A stretch of DNA of 42,082 bases from a bacterium (GCA_030629005.1 DAOVPV010000009.1:1-42082), one strand, 5' to 3'; counted from the stretch's first letter, positions 8,448 to 17,386 are shown. Notes: a model not told the origin generated them from the sequence alone. A program made the numbers and translations.

Positions 8448-9086
8448 AAATTATTATATTTAGATTGTTAAAAATTTGTATTTTTGAGTTTTTTAATAAT
8501 CCACTACATTTTAATTTTTCCCATTTTAAAAGGGAAAAAAGCCTTTATTTCTGGGCACAATCTTTTCTTTTTGTCGATTAACACGACTATGTCGGGAAAA
8601 TTTTTTTTAAAAAAAACTTGAAATGATGTTCAAGAGTTGCTAATTTATAAGACGTAAACTATTGAAATTTTTAAAATATGGATTATTCCACTTAAGATTT
8701 TCAATAAGTATCAACGATGTAGAATGAAAGTACACTTACAGTTTATAGTAATGTTTATACTGTGGGTGTAGGTAAAAAGAGACACAAACAACATAAATGT
8801 TATAGGTTTATTTTTGTTATAAGAAAGGAGGAGAGGAATAAAACGACTTCTTTTTTTGTTCATTATAAAATACTACATGATTTTTTCATCCGGATTGCAA
8901 ACACTACTCACGAGTTTTTACAAAACGGTTTTTTACAAAATGAGTCTTGCAAATAAAATGTAAGGCGAATTTTACAAGACGTGTTTATAAATAGTAAGTA
9001 AGTCTCTTTTAGTAATTGTGGCTGCGCTGTCGATAACAGACGAGTTTTGCTGCAAGACTAAAAGTTTTTTTATAGGGGAAGACAGT
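8448..9086. other. 639-bp gene-free region upstream of barrel protein 2
   Basis: It contains the stem-loop at 8515-8539, AT-rich spacer, and near 8822-8834 an excellent ribosome-site core (AAAGGAGGAGAGG) that no ATG follows at usable distance. Two near-identical TTTTTACAAAA units lie at about 8916-8943. A 64-codon frame at 8762-8956 spans these but shows no protein-like features, so I do not call it. The last part is probably the promoter and 5' leader of the barrel gene. Confidence 0.5.
8515..8539 (+). terminator. Stem-loop after the DUF5674 pair
   Basis: Perfect 8-bp arms TTTTTCCC (8515-8522) and GGGAAAAA (8532-8539) around a 9-nt loop, 67 nt after the second gene. There is no T-run downstream on the plus strand, so termination is plausible but not certain. 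Confidence 0.5.
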
Positions 9087-10607
9087 ATGAATAAACTGTT
9101 AAAAGGTTTGTTAGTTGCAGCTTTGGCTGTTGGCGTAGCAAACGCAGATACAAACAAAACATTCTTAATGCCTAGATCAGCTGGTGTTAACCTTCCAATG
9201 GAATACACAACATTCAATGAATTGATTCAACATCAAAATGGTGATTTCTTTGGAGCACATTTTCAAGTAACTCCATTTTACATGGATTCAACAAACGGTT
9301 CTGATCTAGCTAAATACTTTGGTATTCAAAACAAAGGTAAATTTACACTTGGTAATTTAGATGCAGGTGTAACAGCTGGAACATATGACTTTAATTACAG
9401 ATACATGATTCATGATTTGTCAGGTGATCATGCAGGTCGTGCAACATTGAACTTTGATCCAGAATTACAGGCTTATGGTGCAAGAATAGATTACTACCAA
9501 GATTTAGAAAAAATTCTTGATGGTTTATATTTAAAGATTGCATTGCCTATAGTTCATACAGAAACTGAAATCAACAGAACCGCTACAGTTGAAACAGCTG
9601 CTGGTACTCTTACATTAGCCAATTTAAATAACTACTTTAAGGGTGCTTACAATGTAGCTGCAGCTGATTCAAATGCTCAAGAAAGATTAAGACATGCAAA
9701 AAGAGATGGTTCACATTCAAACACATCTGTTGCAGACATTGATGTTGTATTAGGCTACAAGATTTTTGATAAAGAAAAATATTATTTTGCATTAAATCTT
9801 GGTCTTACAATTCCTGTAGGTAATGATGCTGATGGTGACTGGACATTTGAACCAATCGTTGGAAATGGCGATCACTGGGGTTTTGGTGGTGGTTTAGATG
9901 CAATGGTTAGACTTTGGAAAAAGAATGACCAAAACATCAGATTAACTCTTGTTGCAAACTACAGATATTTGTTTGAAGGTACAGAAAAAAGAACAGCAGG
10001 TCTTATAGATCCTGATGGAACAACAGGTATAAATTTTGGTCAATACTACTTGGTTGGTGAGCATAATGTAGCAAGAAATACACAACAATTAAAACCTTTT
10101 GCAAATGTTTCTACGGTTGATATGGATGTAACTCCAGGCAGCCAATTAGATGCTATGGCATACTTTACATACAACAATGGTAACTGGACATTTGATCTTG
10201 GTTACAACTTCTTCTGGAAAGATGATGAAGATGTAAAATTTAAGAATGAATGGACAGATAATAAATATATTGTTGTGCATATAGCTCAAGATATGAATAC
10301 TGCTGGTGTGTTGCAAAACTCTGCTGCTAATGTGGCTGCCGCTACTGCTGGTGGTGGTTTGGGTTATATTAACAAGGCTGCGGATAGTACAGCATTGGCT
10401 ACAGATTCAGCAACAGCATATCAAGCTGATCCGGGTGTTGCTGCAACTGCATCACAAGATACACATAAAATCTTTGGTGGCATTGGCTACAATTTCAAAG
10501 AATGGGAATATCCAATGTTACTTGGCATTGGTGGTGGTTATGAATTTGCTAATGACAATGCTTTTGAAAATTGGCAAATCTATGGTAAAATTGGCGTTAA
10601 ATTTTAA
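9087..10607 (+). CDS. Outer-membrane beta-barrel protein, paralogue 2
   Basis: 506 residues from ATG 9087. This start is chosen over an in-frame ATG at 9018 because AGGGGA lies 7 nt before it and it gives a clean signal peptide, MNKLLKGLLVAALAVGVANA. The mature chain alternates hydrophobic and polar residues in strands and ends in GKIGVKF with the terminal Phe expected of BAM substrates. TIPVGNDADGDW...GDHWGFGGGLDAMVRL matches the P-x-G...WG...GG segment of the barrels at 2730-4067 and 25994-27472. An Ala/Thr-rich stretch (about residues 409-465) could be an extracellular loop. It is probably a porin or major surface protein. It is preceded by a long gene-free leader and followed by a hairpin-rich spacer, so it is likely a single-gene unit. 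Confidence 0.88.
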   Translation: MNKLLKGLLVAALAVGVANADTNKTFLMPRSAGVNLPMEYTTFNELIQHQNGDFFGAHFQVTPFYMDSTNGSDLAKYFGIQNKGKFTLGNLDAGVTAGTYDFNYRYMIHDLSGDHAGRATLNFDPELQAYGARIDYYQDLEKILDGLYLKIALPIVHTETEINRTATVETAAGTLTLANLNNYFKGAYNVAAADSNAQERLRHAKRDGSHSNTSVADIDVVLGYKIFDKEKYYFALNLGLTIPVGNDADGDWTFEPIVGNGDHWGFGGGLDAMVRLWKKNDQNIRLTLVANYRYLFEGTEKRTAGLIDPDGTTGINFGQYYLVGEHNVARNTQQLKPFANVSTVDMDVTPGSQLDAMAYFTYNNGNWTFDLGYNFFWKDDEDVKFKNEWTDNKYIVVHIAQDMNTAGVLQNSAANVAAATAGGGLGYINKAADSTALATDSATAYQADPGVAATASQDTHKIFGGIGYNFKEWEYPMLLGIGGGYEFANDNAFENWQIYGKIGVKF

Positions 10608-10862
10608 TAGAATTTAGCTTTAAATTTTACCGAATTCCTAATTTGGAATTTGAGAGGGTCCGTAGAGATACGGGCCCTAAGCTTTGGGCCATAAGGTGTG
10701 GCGATGTTGGGGTAGCGGACGGCTATCGCCGTGCGCATTTAAAAATTATCTCCATTAATGCAGAAACTGGCATATTTCATGGCTTTTTCTTGAAAAACAT
10801 TGTTTTTTGGCGAAATATTCTCCACTGTGTGGTTAATATTTCACCACTGTCGTGCGCTTTTT

Positions 10863-10898
10863 CTTGTAAATTGGCAACTCGAGTTTGCAATTTACAAG
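10863..10898. repeat. 36-nt palindrome upstream of DUF4143 ATPase copy 2
   Basis: CTTGTAAATTGGCAACTC and its mirror half match at 16 of 18 positions around CTCGAG. It overlaps the likely -35 region of the ATPase promoter, so it could be an operator. The half-site CTTGTAAATT also forms the stem of the inverted repeat at 4523-4577 beside the paralogous ATPase. Confidence 0.65.
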
Positions 10899-10914
10899 GG
10901 CGTTGTGGTATAAT
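10885..10914 (+). promoter_or_regulatory. Likely promoter of DUF4143 ATPase copy 2
   Basis: A perfect -10 TATAAT at 10909-10914 with a weak -35 TTGCAA at 10885-10890 (18-bp spacing), about 50 nt before the ATG at 10964. The -35 lies in the palindrome at 10863-10898. Confidence 0.5.
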
Positions 10915-10963
10915 CGAATATGAAGTTTTTTAAAGCGTTGTCACTTTATGGAAGGTTTGGTTT

Positions 10964-12130
10964 ATGATTAAAAGAAATTTAGAGAAAGAGTTAATTAAAG
11001 ATTCAAAAGAGTTTCCAGTTTTAGCCGTTATTGGACCTAGACAATCTGGAAAAACAACATTGACTCGAGCTGTTTTTGCTAATCATAAATATGTTTCTTT
11101 AGAAAATCCTATAAATAGGGAATTTGCCAGGAGTGCTCCGGTTGATTTTTTTAAGCGTTACAAAAATGAATATGGTATAATTTTGGATGAAATTCAAAAT
11201 GTACCAGAGCTTTTATCTTTTATTCAGGGGTTTGTTGATGAAAATAAAAAGCCAGGAGAATTTATTCTTACAGGTTCACAAAACTTTTTAATAAATGAAG
11301 CGATTTCACAAACTCTTGCAGGTCGAATTTCTATACATACACTTTTGCCATTATCTATAGAAGAATTAAAACAATCAAAATTAATTCAAGAAAAAGATGC
11401 TGCTCAGATTATTTTGCAGGGACAGTATCCTGGGCTTTACGATGTAAAACGAAATTTTTCTCGTTGGTATATAAATTATATACAAACATATGTCGAGCGA
11501 GATGTTAGGCTTATAAAAAACATTGTGGATTTATCAATGTTTCAAAAATTTATGCGTCTTTGTGCTGGTCGTATTGGTCAAATTTTGAATGTAGTTTCTT
11601 TATCTAATGATCTTGGTGTGAGTACACAAACAGTTAAAGAATGGCTTTCTATACTTGAGCAGTCATATATAGTTTTTTTATTACAGCCACATTTTAATAA
11701 TTTTGGAAAACGTCTTATAAAGAGTCCTAAACTATATTTTTATGATACGGGTTTAGCTTGTTCATTATTGGGAATTAATACAGATCAAGACTTACAAAAT
11801 CATTATATTTATGGAAATTTATTTGAATCTTTTATTATTTCTGATTTGTTTAAAAAATATTATAATAAAGGTTTACGACCGGCAATTTATTTTTGGCGAG
11901 ATAGTGCTGGGCATGAAGTTGACTGTATTTTAGAAAATGGTCTTAAATTGTCTAGAATTGAAATAAAATCAACAAGCACTATTAATAGTTCTGTATTTTC
12001 AGGTTTAGATTATTGGAATTCTATTGCAAAAGGGGATGATAATAGCTATCTCGTTTATTCTGGTGATGATAGTTATAAAAGGGGAAAGGCTAATGTTGTT
12101 TCATGGCGGGATCTAAGTTTATATCTCTGA
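10964..12130 (+). CDS. AAA ATPase with DUF4143 C-terminal domain, copy 2
   Basis: 388 residues. Walker A GPRQSGKTT (24-32), Walker B IILDEIQN, sensor-like LTGSQNF, and a C-terminal HEVDCILENG...RIEIKS giving the Asp...Glu-x-Lys pattern of the PD-(D/E)XK fold. It is strikingly similar along its whole length to copy 1 at 4573-5727, down to the ending ANVVSWRDL. The ribosome site GGAAGG lies 8 nt before the ATG. It stands alone between the barrel gene and ftsK, with its own promoter and a palindrome upstream. The cellular substrate of this family is unknown. Confidence 0.9.
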   Translation: MIKRNLEKELIKDSKEFPVLAVIGPRQSGKTTLTRAVFANHKYVSLENPINREFARSAPVDFFKRYKNEYGIILDEIQNVPELLSFIQGFVDENKKPGEFILTGSQNFLINEAISQTLAGRISIHTLLPLSIEELKQSKLIQEKDAAQIILQGQYPGLYDVKRNFSRWYINYIQTYVERDVRLIKNIVDLSMFQKFMRLCAGRIGQILNVVSLSNDLGVSTQTVKEWLSILEQSYIVFLLQPHFNNFGKRLIKSPKLYFYDTGLACSLLGINTDQDLQNHYIYGNLFESFIISDLFKKYYNKGLRPAIYFWRDSAGHEVDCILENGLKLSRIEIKSTSTINSSVFSGLDYWNSIAKGDDNSYLVYSGDDSYKRGKANVVSWRDLSLYL

Positions 12131-12250
12131 TTTTTAAAAATCTTTAAAACTCTAATACTTTTACTACATAATAAAATAATGGAATTTTATCGAACGTATT
12201 TATCATAGATGGCGGAAGCGTTGGGCGAAGAGTATAGGGAGAGGGAAAAA

Positions 12251-14929
12251 ATGATAGGGTTAAATAATAAAAAATCAAAAATAAAATTATACAAGCCGGC
12301 CCGCCGAAGTTTTAACGAAGGCTGGGTTAAATATAAGTTTGAAGCATTATCATTAGTATTAATATCATTTTTTATGATAGCATTATTTTCTCTTATATCT
12401 TTTAGCGCAAAAGATCAATCCTGGTTCTTTGTTTCTTCTAACCCGCAAGTAATAAAAAATCTATGCGGTCAGTTTGGAGCAAACTTATCTGCATTACTAT
12501 TTTATCTCTTTGGTATGAGCGCATACTTATTTTTATTTTCATTTGTTTATGTGGCGTACATATTATTTGTAGTTCCTGATGGCTATAACAAAATATTGAG
12601 AGTGGCTAGTTTTTTAACATTAAGTTTTTTAACAGCTATACTTTTTTCCTCTTTAAATTTGGATCTTTTATCACTTTATCCCGGTGGGTTGTTTGGTAGT
12701 CGAATTAATAGCTTTTTGAAATTTTTTATGGGTAGTAAAGGTACAATAATTTTTGCACTAATATCAATATTTTGTACAAGTGTTATTGCTGCAAATGTGT
12801 CTTTTGCTTATTTGTTTAAATTGTTTTTAAACTTTGTTTTTTTTACGCTTAAAACAAGCTTTTTGTTTATAGTAAAAAATTTAAGTTTATTTTTATTTTT
12901 TTTATTCGATCTTATAGTTTTCGGATTTAAAAAAGCTTGGGCAGGAATAGTTTATTGGGCAACTTATATTTTTAGAAAAGATTCCAGCCGTGACCCCGAG
13001 GAATTTATTTTGAACAAAAACTATTTTGCATCAAGTTGGGAGAACGTAGATGAATCAGGTCAAACTATACCAGGTAAGCCTGAATCAGGTAAGCCTGAAT
13101 TAGGTAAACTTGGACTAGACGGATCTATGGGGATGGCGAGGTTTAGTTTTGAAAGTTTAAAGAATATTGTTGTGACCAAAGAAGATTTGGAAAATATAAT
13201 AAATAACGCTCGAGATTTTTTTGATACGTTGAGAGAAAAAACAATTTATACAAAGAGTCGGGCTTACAATATTAATAAATTTTCTTTATTGTTGTTGCCA
13301 AATTCTGTTTTGGATAAAAATATATTTACAAAAGACTTGGCAGAAAAACTTGTTTTACTAAATGTTCGTTTAAAAAAATTAAATGCTTCCACACTCGCCG
13401 TGCCCGTCGAAGCCCATGTGCGCCAAAGCTTTAGCGACGGTGTATTGCGCGAAGGCCGGGTGTGTTCTTCCGAGTTTTTTGAAAAGTTTAAAAATTATGT
13501 TCTTCCTGATATAAATATTTTCCAAAGCACTGGCAGTGATGCTGAAAAAATAAAAAAGCAATTGCAAGATGAAGGAGAACTTAAGGGTAGGCTTTTAGAA
13601 GAAAAGTTAAGCTACTTTGGAATTAAGGGTCGAGTTACCGCAATAAAGCCTGGTCCGGTAATTACTCTTTTTGAATATAAACCGGACATTGATAGTAAGA
13701 TTAGTAAAATTATTGCATTAGAAGATGACCTTGCATTAGCTTTGATGGCACTAAGTATTAGAATAGTCGCTCCAATTCCTGGAAGAAGTGTTGTTGGCTT
13801 TGAAATTTCTAATAAAATTAGACAAAATGTTTTTCTTTCTGACTTATTAAAAAGTGATGAGTTTGAAAGTGCGCAGAAAACGATTAGTCAAAATAAAGTC
13901 TTCTCAACAGGTCTCCCTGTTGTATTGGGTGTGGACATTGTTGGTAAGCCTGTTATTCAGAATTTAACAACAATGCCACACCTGCTTGTTGCAGGTTCTA
14001 CAGGTTCAGGAAAATCTGTTGGACTTAACACAATGCTTGTAAGTCTTTTATGTAACTTTAAACCGGATAGATTAAAACTTATCTTAATCGATCCAAAAAG
14101 ATTAGAGTTTGCACCATACAAAGATATTCCGCATCTTATATTTCCAATAATTACAAATCCAAGATCTGCTAGTCCTGTGCTTAAATGGTTAGTACAAGAA
14201 ATGGAAGAGCGTTATGACAAAATGTCACAAGTTGGTGCAAGAAATATTTCTGAATATCAACAAATGGCAGATTCTGATAAAGATGTAGAACCGATGCCAT
14301 TTATAGTTTTAATCATAGATGAGCTTGCAGATCTTATGATGGTAGCGGGAAAAGATGTAGAAATTCATATTGCGCGTATTGCCCAGATGGCAAGAGCTGC
14401 CGGTATCCATATGATTATTGCAACACAAAGACCATCTGTTGATGTTATAACTGGTCTTATAAAGGTAAACTTTCCTTCACGCATTGCGTTTAGGGTAACT
14501 TCTAAAATAGATTCTCGAACTATTCTCGATGGTTCTGGAGCCGAAAAACTTTTAGGCCGGGGTGATATGCTTGTTATGAATTCGATCTCTTCGGATTTGC
14601 AACGTGTGCACGGTGCATTCGTTAGCAGCAAGGAGATCGAAAAGTTGGCAAGTTTCTTAAAAACGCAGGCAAAGCCAGAGTATTTAGATTTAAATGAAAC
14701 TTTAAAAGAGATGAATAAGGTTGAAGTTGAACAAATTGAAGATGCTCTTTATCCGGATGTTTTAGAGTTTATACAGATGATAGATGATATTTCTATTTCG
14801 GGATTGCAACGTAGGTATAGAATTGGGTTTAATAGATCTGCGAGAATTATAGAGAAGTTAGAGCTTGATGGTTTGCTTGCACCGGCGCAGGGCAGTAAGC
14901 CAAGGAAGATTTTAAAAGAAAATTTGTAG
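12251..14929 (+). CDS. ftsK: DNA translocase FtsK
   Basis: 892 residues from ATG 12251, preceded by GGGAGAGGG. An ATG at 12209 lies in a REP fragment (GCGGAAGCGTTGGGCGAAGA) without a ribosome site, so I reject it. FtsK pumps chromosome ends through the closing septum and activates dimer resolution. Several membrane segments fill the N-terminal ~235 residues, then a short linker with a GKPESGKPELGK tandem. The motor has Walker A AGSTGSGKS (about 580-588), Walker B FIVLIIDELAD, and the C-terminal gamma winged helix (ISGLQRRYRIGFNRSARIIEKLE). A long-form palindromic repeat (13379-13473) is read in frame at residues about 376-408 (NASTLAVPVEA...GRVCSSE), just before the conserved motor start. The gene is otherwise intact and probably functional. 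Confidence 0.96.
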   Translation: MIGLNNKKSKIKLYKPARRSFNEGWVKYKFEALSLVLISFFMIALFSLISFSAKDQSWFFVSSNPQVIKNLCGQFGANLSALLFYLFGMSAYLFLFSFVYVAYILFVVPDGYNKILRVASFLTLSFLTAILFSSLNLDLLSLYPGGLFGSRINSFLKFFMGSKGTIIFALISIFCTSVIAANVSFAYLFKLFLNFVFFTLKTSFLFIVKNLSLFLFFLFDLIVFGFKKAWAGIVYWATYIFRKDSSRDPEEFILNKNYFASSWENVDESGQTIPGKPESGKPELGKLGLDGSMGMARFSFESLKNIVVTKEDLENIINNARDFFDTLREKTIYTKSRAYNINKFSLLLLPNSVLDKNIFTKDLAEKLVLLNVRLKKLNASTLAVPVEAHVRQSFSDGVLREGRVCSSEFFEKFKNYVLPDINIFQSTGSDAEKIKKQLQDEGELKGRLLEEKLSYFGIKGRVTAIKPGPVITLFEYKPDIDSKISKIIALEDDLALALMALSIRIVAPIPGRSVVGFEISNKIRQNVFLSDLLKSDEFESAQKTISQNKVFSTGLPVVLGVDIVGKPVIQNLTTMPHLLVAGSTGSGKSVGLNTMLVSLLCNFKPDRLKLILIDPKRLEFAPYKDIPHLIFPIITNPRSASPVLKWLVQEMEERYDKMSQVGARNISEYQQMADSDKDVEPMPFIVLIIDELADLMMVAGKDVEIHIARIAQMARAAGIHMIIATQRPSVDVITGLIKVNFPSRIAFRVTSKIDSRTILDGSGAEKLLGRGDMLVMNSISSDLQRVHGAFVSSKEIEKLASFLKTQAKPEYLDLNETLKEMNKVEVEQIEDALYPDVLEFIQMIDDISISGLQRRYRIGFNRSARIIEKLELDGLLAPAQGSKPRKILKENL
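13379..13473 (+). repeat. Palindromic repeat, long form, in frame inside ftsK
   Basis: Begins TTAAATGCTTCCACAC, ends GGGTGTGTTCTTCCGA, with a GC-rich insert between the CACAC and GTGTG arms. Read in frame it adds about 32 residues to the FtsK linker. It shares the insert start CGTGCCCGTCGAAGCC with the copy in the TsaC-type gene (32998-33057). Confidence 0.85.
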
Positions 14930-14945
14930 TTTAAGATACTTTTAC

Positions 14946-14961
14946 AACATTAAATGTTTCT
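14946..14961. repeat. Palindromic repeat, truncated copy after ftsK
   Basis: AACATTAAATGTTTC, the first half of the palindromic family, lies about 17 bp after the ftsK stop codon and abuts the first 33-bp-period repeat. Confidence 0.55.
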
Positions 14962-15049
14962 TTTACCCTGATTTTTATACATATTGGCCATATTTTTACC
15001 CTGATTTTTATACATATTCTTTGCATTTTTACCCTGAATTTTATACAAT
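14961..15049 (+). repeat. Three direct repeats, period 33 bp, upstream of a DUF4143 ATPase
   Basis: TTTTACCCTGA followed by TTTTATACA(T)ATT occurs at 14961, 14994 and 15027, exactly 33 bp apart (about three helical turns). The 7-8 bp between units differ. Copies 1 and 2 are identical over 25 bp; copy 3 has two changes. The last unit ends 34 bp before the ATG of the ATPase at 15083. The regular spacing suggests tandem binding sites for a regulator, with the TATACA of each unit resembling a -10 element. Confidence 0.75.
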
Positions 15050-15082
15050 TAAATAAAAGCATATGTTAAAATAGGTGATTTT

Positions 15083-16453
15083 ATGAAAAGAATAATAGAT
15101 TATTTTTTGTTGGAGTGGAAAGATCGGCAAAGACGTAAGCCTTTATTGCTAAGAGGGGCAAGGCAAGTTGGTAAAACTTATTCGGTTAGAAAGTTGGGAC
15201 AGTCATTTTCTAGTTTTATAGAAATTAACCTTGAATTAAATTCTGCGGTTCGAATTATTATGGAGCGTGAGATTGATCCTGTTATAATAATTCGGCAATT
15301 ATCAGAATATTTTCAGGAGGATATTATTCCTGGAAAAACTTTATTATTTATAGATGAGATACAAGTTGTTCCACAAGCGATTTTAGCATTACGTTACTTT
15401 TATGAAAAATATCCAGATCTTCATGTTATTGCTGCGGGGTCTTTGCTTGATTTTGCAATTGAGCAGGTTGGTATTCCTGTTGGTAGAGTTTCTTCTCTTT
15501 ATATGTATCCGATGTCATTCGTTGAGTTTTTACTTGCGGACAGTAATCCTGATTGGATCAAATTAATTCTAGAAAAGGATTCTACTGATTTACTTTCTAA
15601 GCCATTGCATGATAAATTACTTCAAATTGTTGGTGAATACATAGCTATAGGTGGTATGCCAGAGGCTGTTGGAGAGTGGATAAAGAATAAAAATTCAAGA
15701 ATGTCTAAAATTGTTCATTCCGATTTAATTGATGCTTATCAACAAGATTTTGGAAAATATGCAAAAAAATATATGATAAAATATTTAAATATAATTTTCT
15801 CTAAGGCTATGAACCAGCTTGGAGGTAAATTTATGTATAGTAAAGTTGGAGAATATAAAAAAAGAGAACTTGAACCTGCATTGGATTTAGTTGAAACAGC
15901 CGGGCTTTTTCATAAAATTTTAAAATCATCTGGTCAGGGGATTCCTTTGGGAGCGCAAGTTAGACCAGATGATTTTAAGTTAATATTTTTTGATGTCGGA
16001 CTTTCTCAAGCTTTATTGGGACTTGATATTACAAATTGGTTTATTGATAATTTCAAGTGTTTTATTAACAGGGGAGAGATAGTTGAAGCTTTTGTTGGTC
16101 AAGAAATTTTAGCATATTCAGATCCAATCGCAAAAAGTAAATTGTTTTATTGGCGAAGAGATGTGCGAGGTAGCAGCTCTGAGGTTGACTATTTAATTCA
16201 ATTGGGGAATAAAGTTTTACCTATTGAGGTTAAATCTGGTAAAAGCAAATGGGCAAAAAGTTTAAAGATATTTTTAGAATTACATAAGGAATCTCCATAT
16301 GGAATGCGTTTTTATGCTGAGAATTATAATAAGAATGAACAAATTCATTCTTATCCTTTGTATGCTGTTATAAAACCATTTGTAGATGCTTTTCCGGAAC
16401 TTAAAAAGGCGTTAGAATTTTTGATTAGAGATAGAAAAATAAAGAATCTATAA
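15083..16453 (+). CDS. AAA ATPase with DUF4143 C-terminal domain, distant copy 3
   Basis: 456 residues. Walker A GARQVGKTY (25-33), Walker B LLFIDEIQ (about 86-93), sensor AAGSLLDFA, and C-terminal SEVDYLIQLGNKVLPIEVKSG with the Asp...Glu-x-Lys pattern. It is of the longer DUF4143 subtype (RGARQVGKT) and is only distantly related to the two copies at 4573 and 10964. AGGTGA precedes the ATG. Three 33-bp-period direct repeats lie immediately upstream. The 3' end overlaps the convergent sppA gene by 6 bp. The function is unknown; many such genes appear and disappear between related genomes, consistent with lateral transfer. Confidence 0.9.
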   Translation: MKRIIDYFLLEWKDRQRRKPLLLRGARQVGKTYSVRKLGQSFSSFIEINLELNSAVRIIMEREIDPVIIIRQLSEYFQEDIIPGKTLLFIDEIQVVPQAILALRYFYEKYPDLHVIAAGSLLDFAIEQVGIPVGRVSSLYMYPMSFVEFLLADSNPDWIKLILEKDSTDLLSKPLHDKLLQIVGEYIAIGGMPEAVGEWIKNKNSRMSKIVHSDLIDAYQQDFGKYAKKYMIKYLNIIFSKAMNQLGGKFMYSKVGEYKKRELEPALDLVETAGLFHKILKSSGQGIPLGAQVRPDDFKLIFFDVGLSQALLGLDITNWFIDNFKCFINRGEIVEAFVGQEILAYSDPIAKSKLFYWRRDVRGSSSEVDYLIQLGNKVLPIEVKSGKSKWAKSLKIFLELHKESPYGMRFYAENYNKNEQIHSYPLYAVIKPFVDAFPELKKALEFLIRDRKIKNL

Positions 16454-17386
16454 ACTTGTTATAGAGCCTTTGTTAATTAAATTCAAATAAGTTTGATACA
16501 AAAAATCAGCAAACTTAGCAGACATCCCAAAGTCTTGATCGTCATCATCTTGCTCTTGTGTTAGCATACTCCAAATAGTCCTTTTTTTCCTTGCTTTAAC
16601 TAACTTAATATCTGTATCTATGTTTGCGATTTCTTTTATTAAATTTTCAGCATCTGTTTGCGATCCAATTTCGTCGATTAAATTTAATTTTTGTGCCTGA
16701 GTTGCTAAAAAGATTTTTCCATCAGCCCAAGTTTTGTGGGAGTTTAAATTTAGCTTTCTAGAATTTGCTACATCTTTTATAAACTGATTATAATTTTCGT
16801 TTGCTAAATTTTGAAAATATTCTTCATCTTCTATTGTTAGATCTTGGAATGGACTTCCTGCTGTTTTAAATTTACCACTTTGTATAAATTTAAATTTAAT
16901 GTCCCATTTCTCTAAAAGCTTTTTTACATTTGGTAGTTGTAGGTAAACACCAATGCTTCCAATAAGTGAGCTTGCAGGAGATATAATCTTGGTTGCAGCA
17001 CTTGCAACATAATAAGCTCCTGAGGCACAAACATTTTCTACTAATGCAACAACAGGCTTTTTGTCATTGAATTTTTTTAGTTCTTCGTAAATTGCCTGAC
17101 AAGAACCAGGTATTCCACCTGGAGATTCTATGCGTACAAGTAGAGCTTTAATATCGTCATTTTTTAAGAAATTTTTAATTTTTTTTACATAAAAGGAAGA
17201 ATCACTAATAATTCCTGCAATATTTATTTGTCCAACATGTGTTTTAGGAGTTGTATATTCAGTAAAAGCTTTTTTGAGCTGTGATATTACTCCAGGTATG
17301 AATTGAAGTAAAATAAAAATAATAAAGACATTTTTTATGATAGAAAAAATATTGCTGGATTTTTTTTTGTTATTATTGTTTTCCAA
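16448..17386 (-). CDS. sppA: Signal peptide peptidase SppA (S49 family)
   Basis: 312 residues with one N-terminal membrane anchor (about residues 17-36). The S49 Ser/Lys dyad is visible: Ser122 in NVCASGAYYVA and Lys174 in SGKFKTAGSPF, 52 residues apart as in Bacillus SppA. RIESPGG (86-91) is the conserved oxyanion/substrate region. The length fits the single-domain SppA type. It degrades cleaved signal peptides in the membrane. The 3' end overlaps the convergent ATPase gene by 6 bp, with stop codons side by side at 16448-16453. The C-terminal tail has a QDDDDQ acidic patch. Confidence 0.93.
   Translation of the reverse strand: MENNNNKKKSSNIFSIIKNVFIIFILLQFIPGVISQLKKAFTEYTTPKTHVGQINIAGIISDSSFYVKKIKNFLKNDDIKALLVRIESPGGIPGSCQAIYEELKKFNDKKPVVALVENVCASGAYYVASAATKIISPASSLIGSIGVYLQLPNVKKLLEKWDIKFKFIQSGKFKTAGSPFQDLTIEDEEYFQNLANENYNQFIKDVANSRKLNLNSHKTWADGKIFLATQAQKLNLIDEIGSQTDAENLIKEIANIDTDIKLVKARKKRTIWSMLTQEQDDDDQDFGMSAKFADFLYQTYLNLINKGSITSL

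Larger units (their letters stand above)
10608..10963. other. Hairpin-rich spacer between barrel 2 and the second DUF4143 ATPase
   Basis: AATTCC...GGAATT (about 10633-10650), GGGTCCGTA...TACGGGCCC (10656-10677) and GGCCC...GGGCC just after are stem-loops that may terminate the barrel gene, although no T-run follows. The segment 10656-10735 is GC-rich compared with its surroundings. The 96-codon frame at 10643-10933 follows these hairpins and is not a credible gene. The 36-nt palindrome and promoter listed separately lie at the right end. Confidence 0.5.

Noticed and set aside
8762-8956. 64-codon plus-strand frame upstream of barrel 2
   Set aside because: Composition is unlike neighbouring proteins, it has no ribosome site before its start, and it includes short direct repeats (FLQNGFLQNE).
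10640-10745. GC-rich hairpin region as a tRNA or other structured RNA gene
   Set aside because: No T-loop consensus, no cloverleaf and no acceptor pairing could be drawn; simple stem-loops explain it.
10643-10933. 96-codon frame after barrel 2
   Set aside because: It covers several hairpins and the palindrome/promoter of the next gene; its Cys/Arg-rich translation looks random.
14961-15049. The 33-bp-period repeats as a CRISPR array
   Set aside because: Only three units, 7-8-bp spacers, no cas genes; the spacing fits regulatory sites better.
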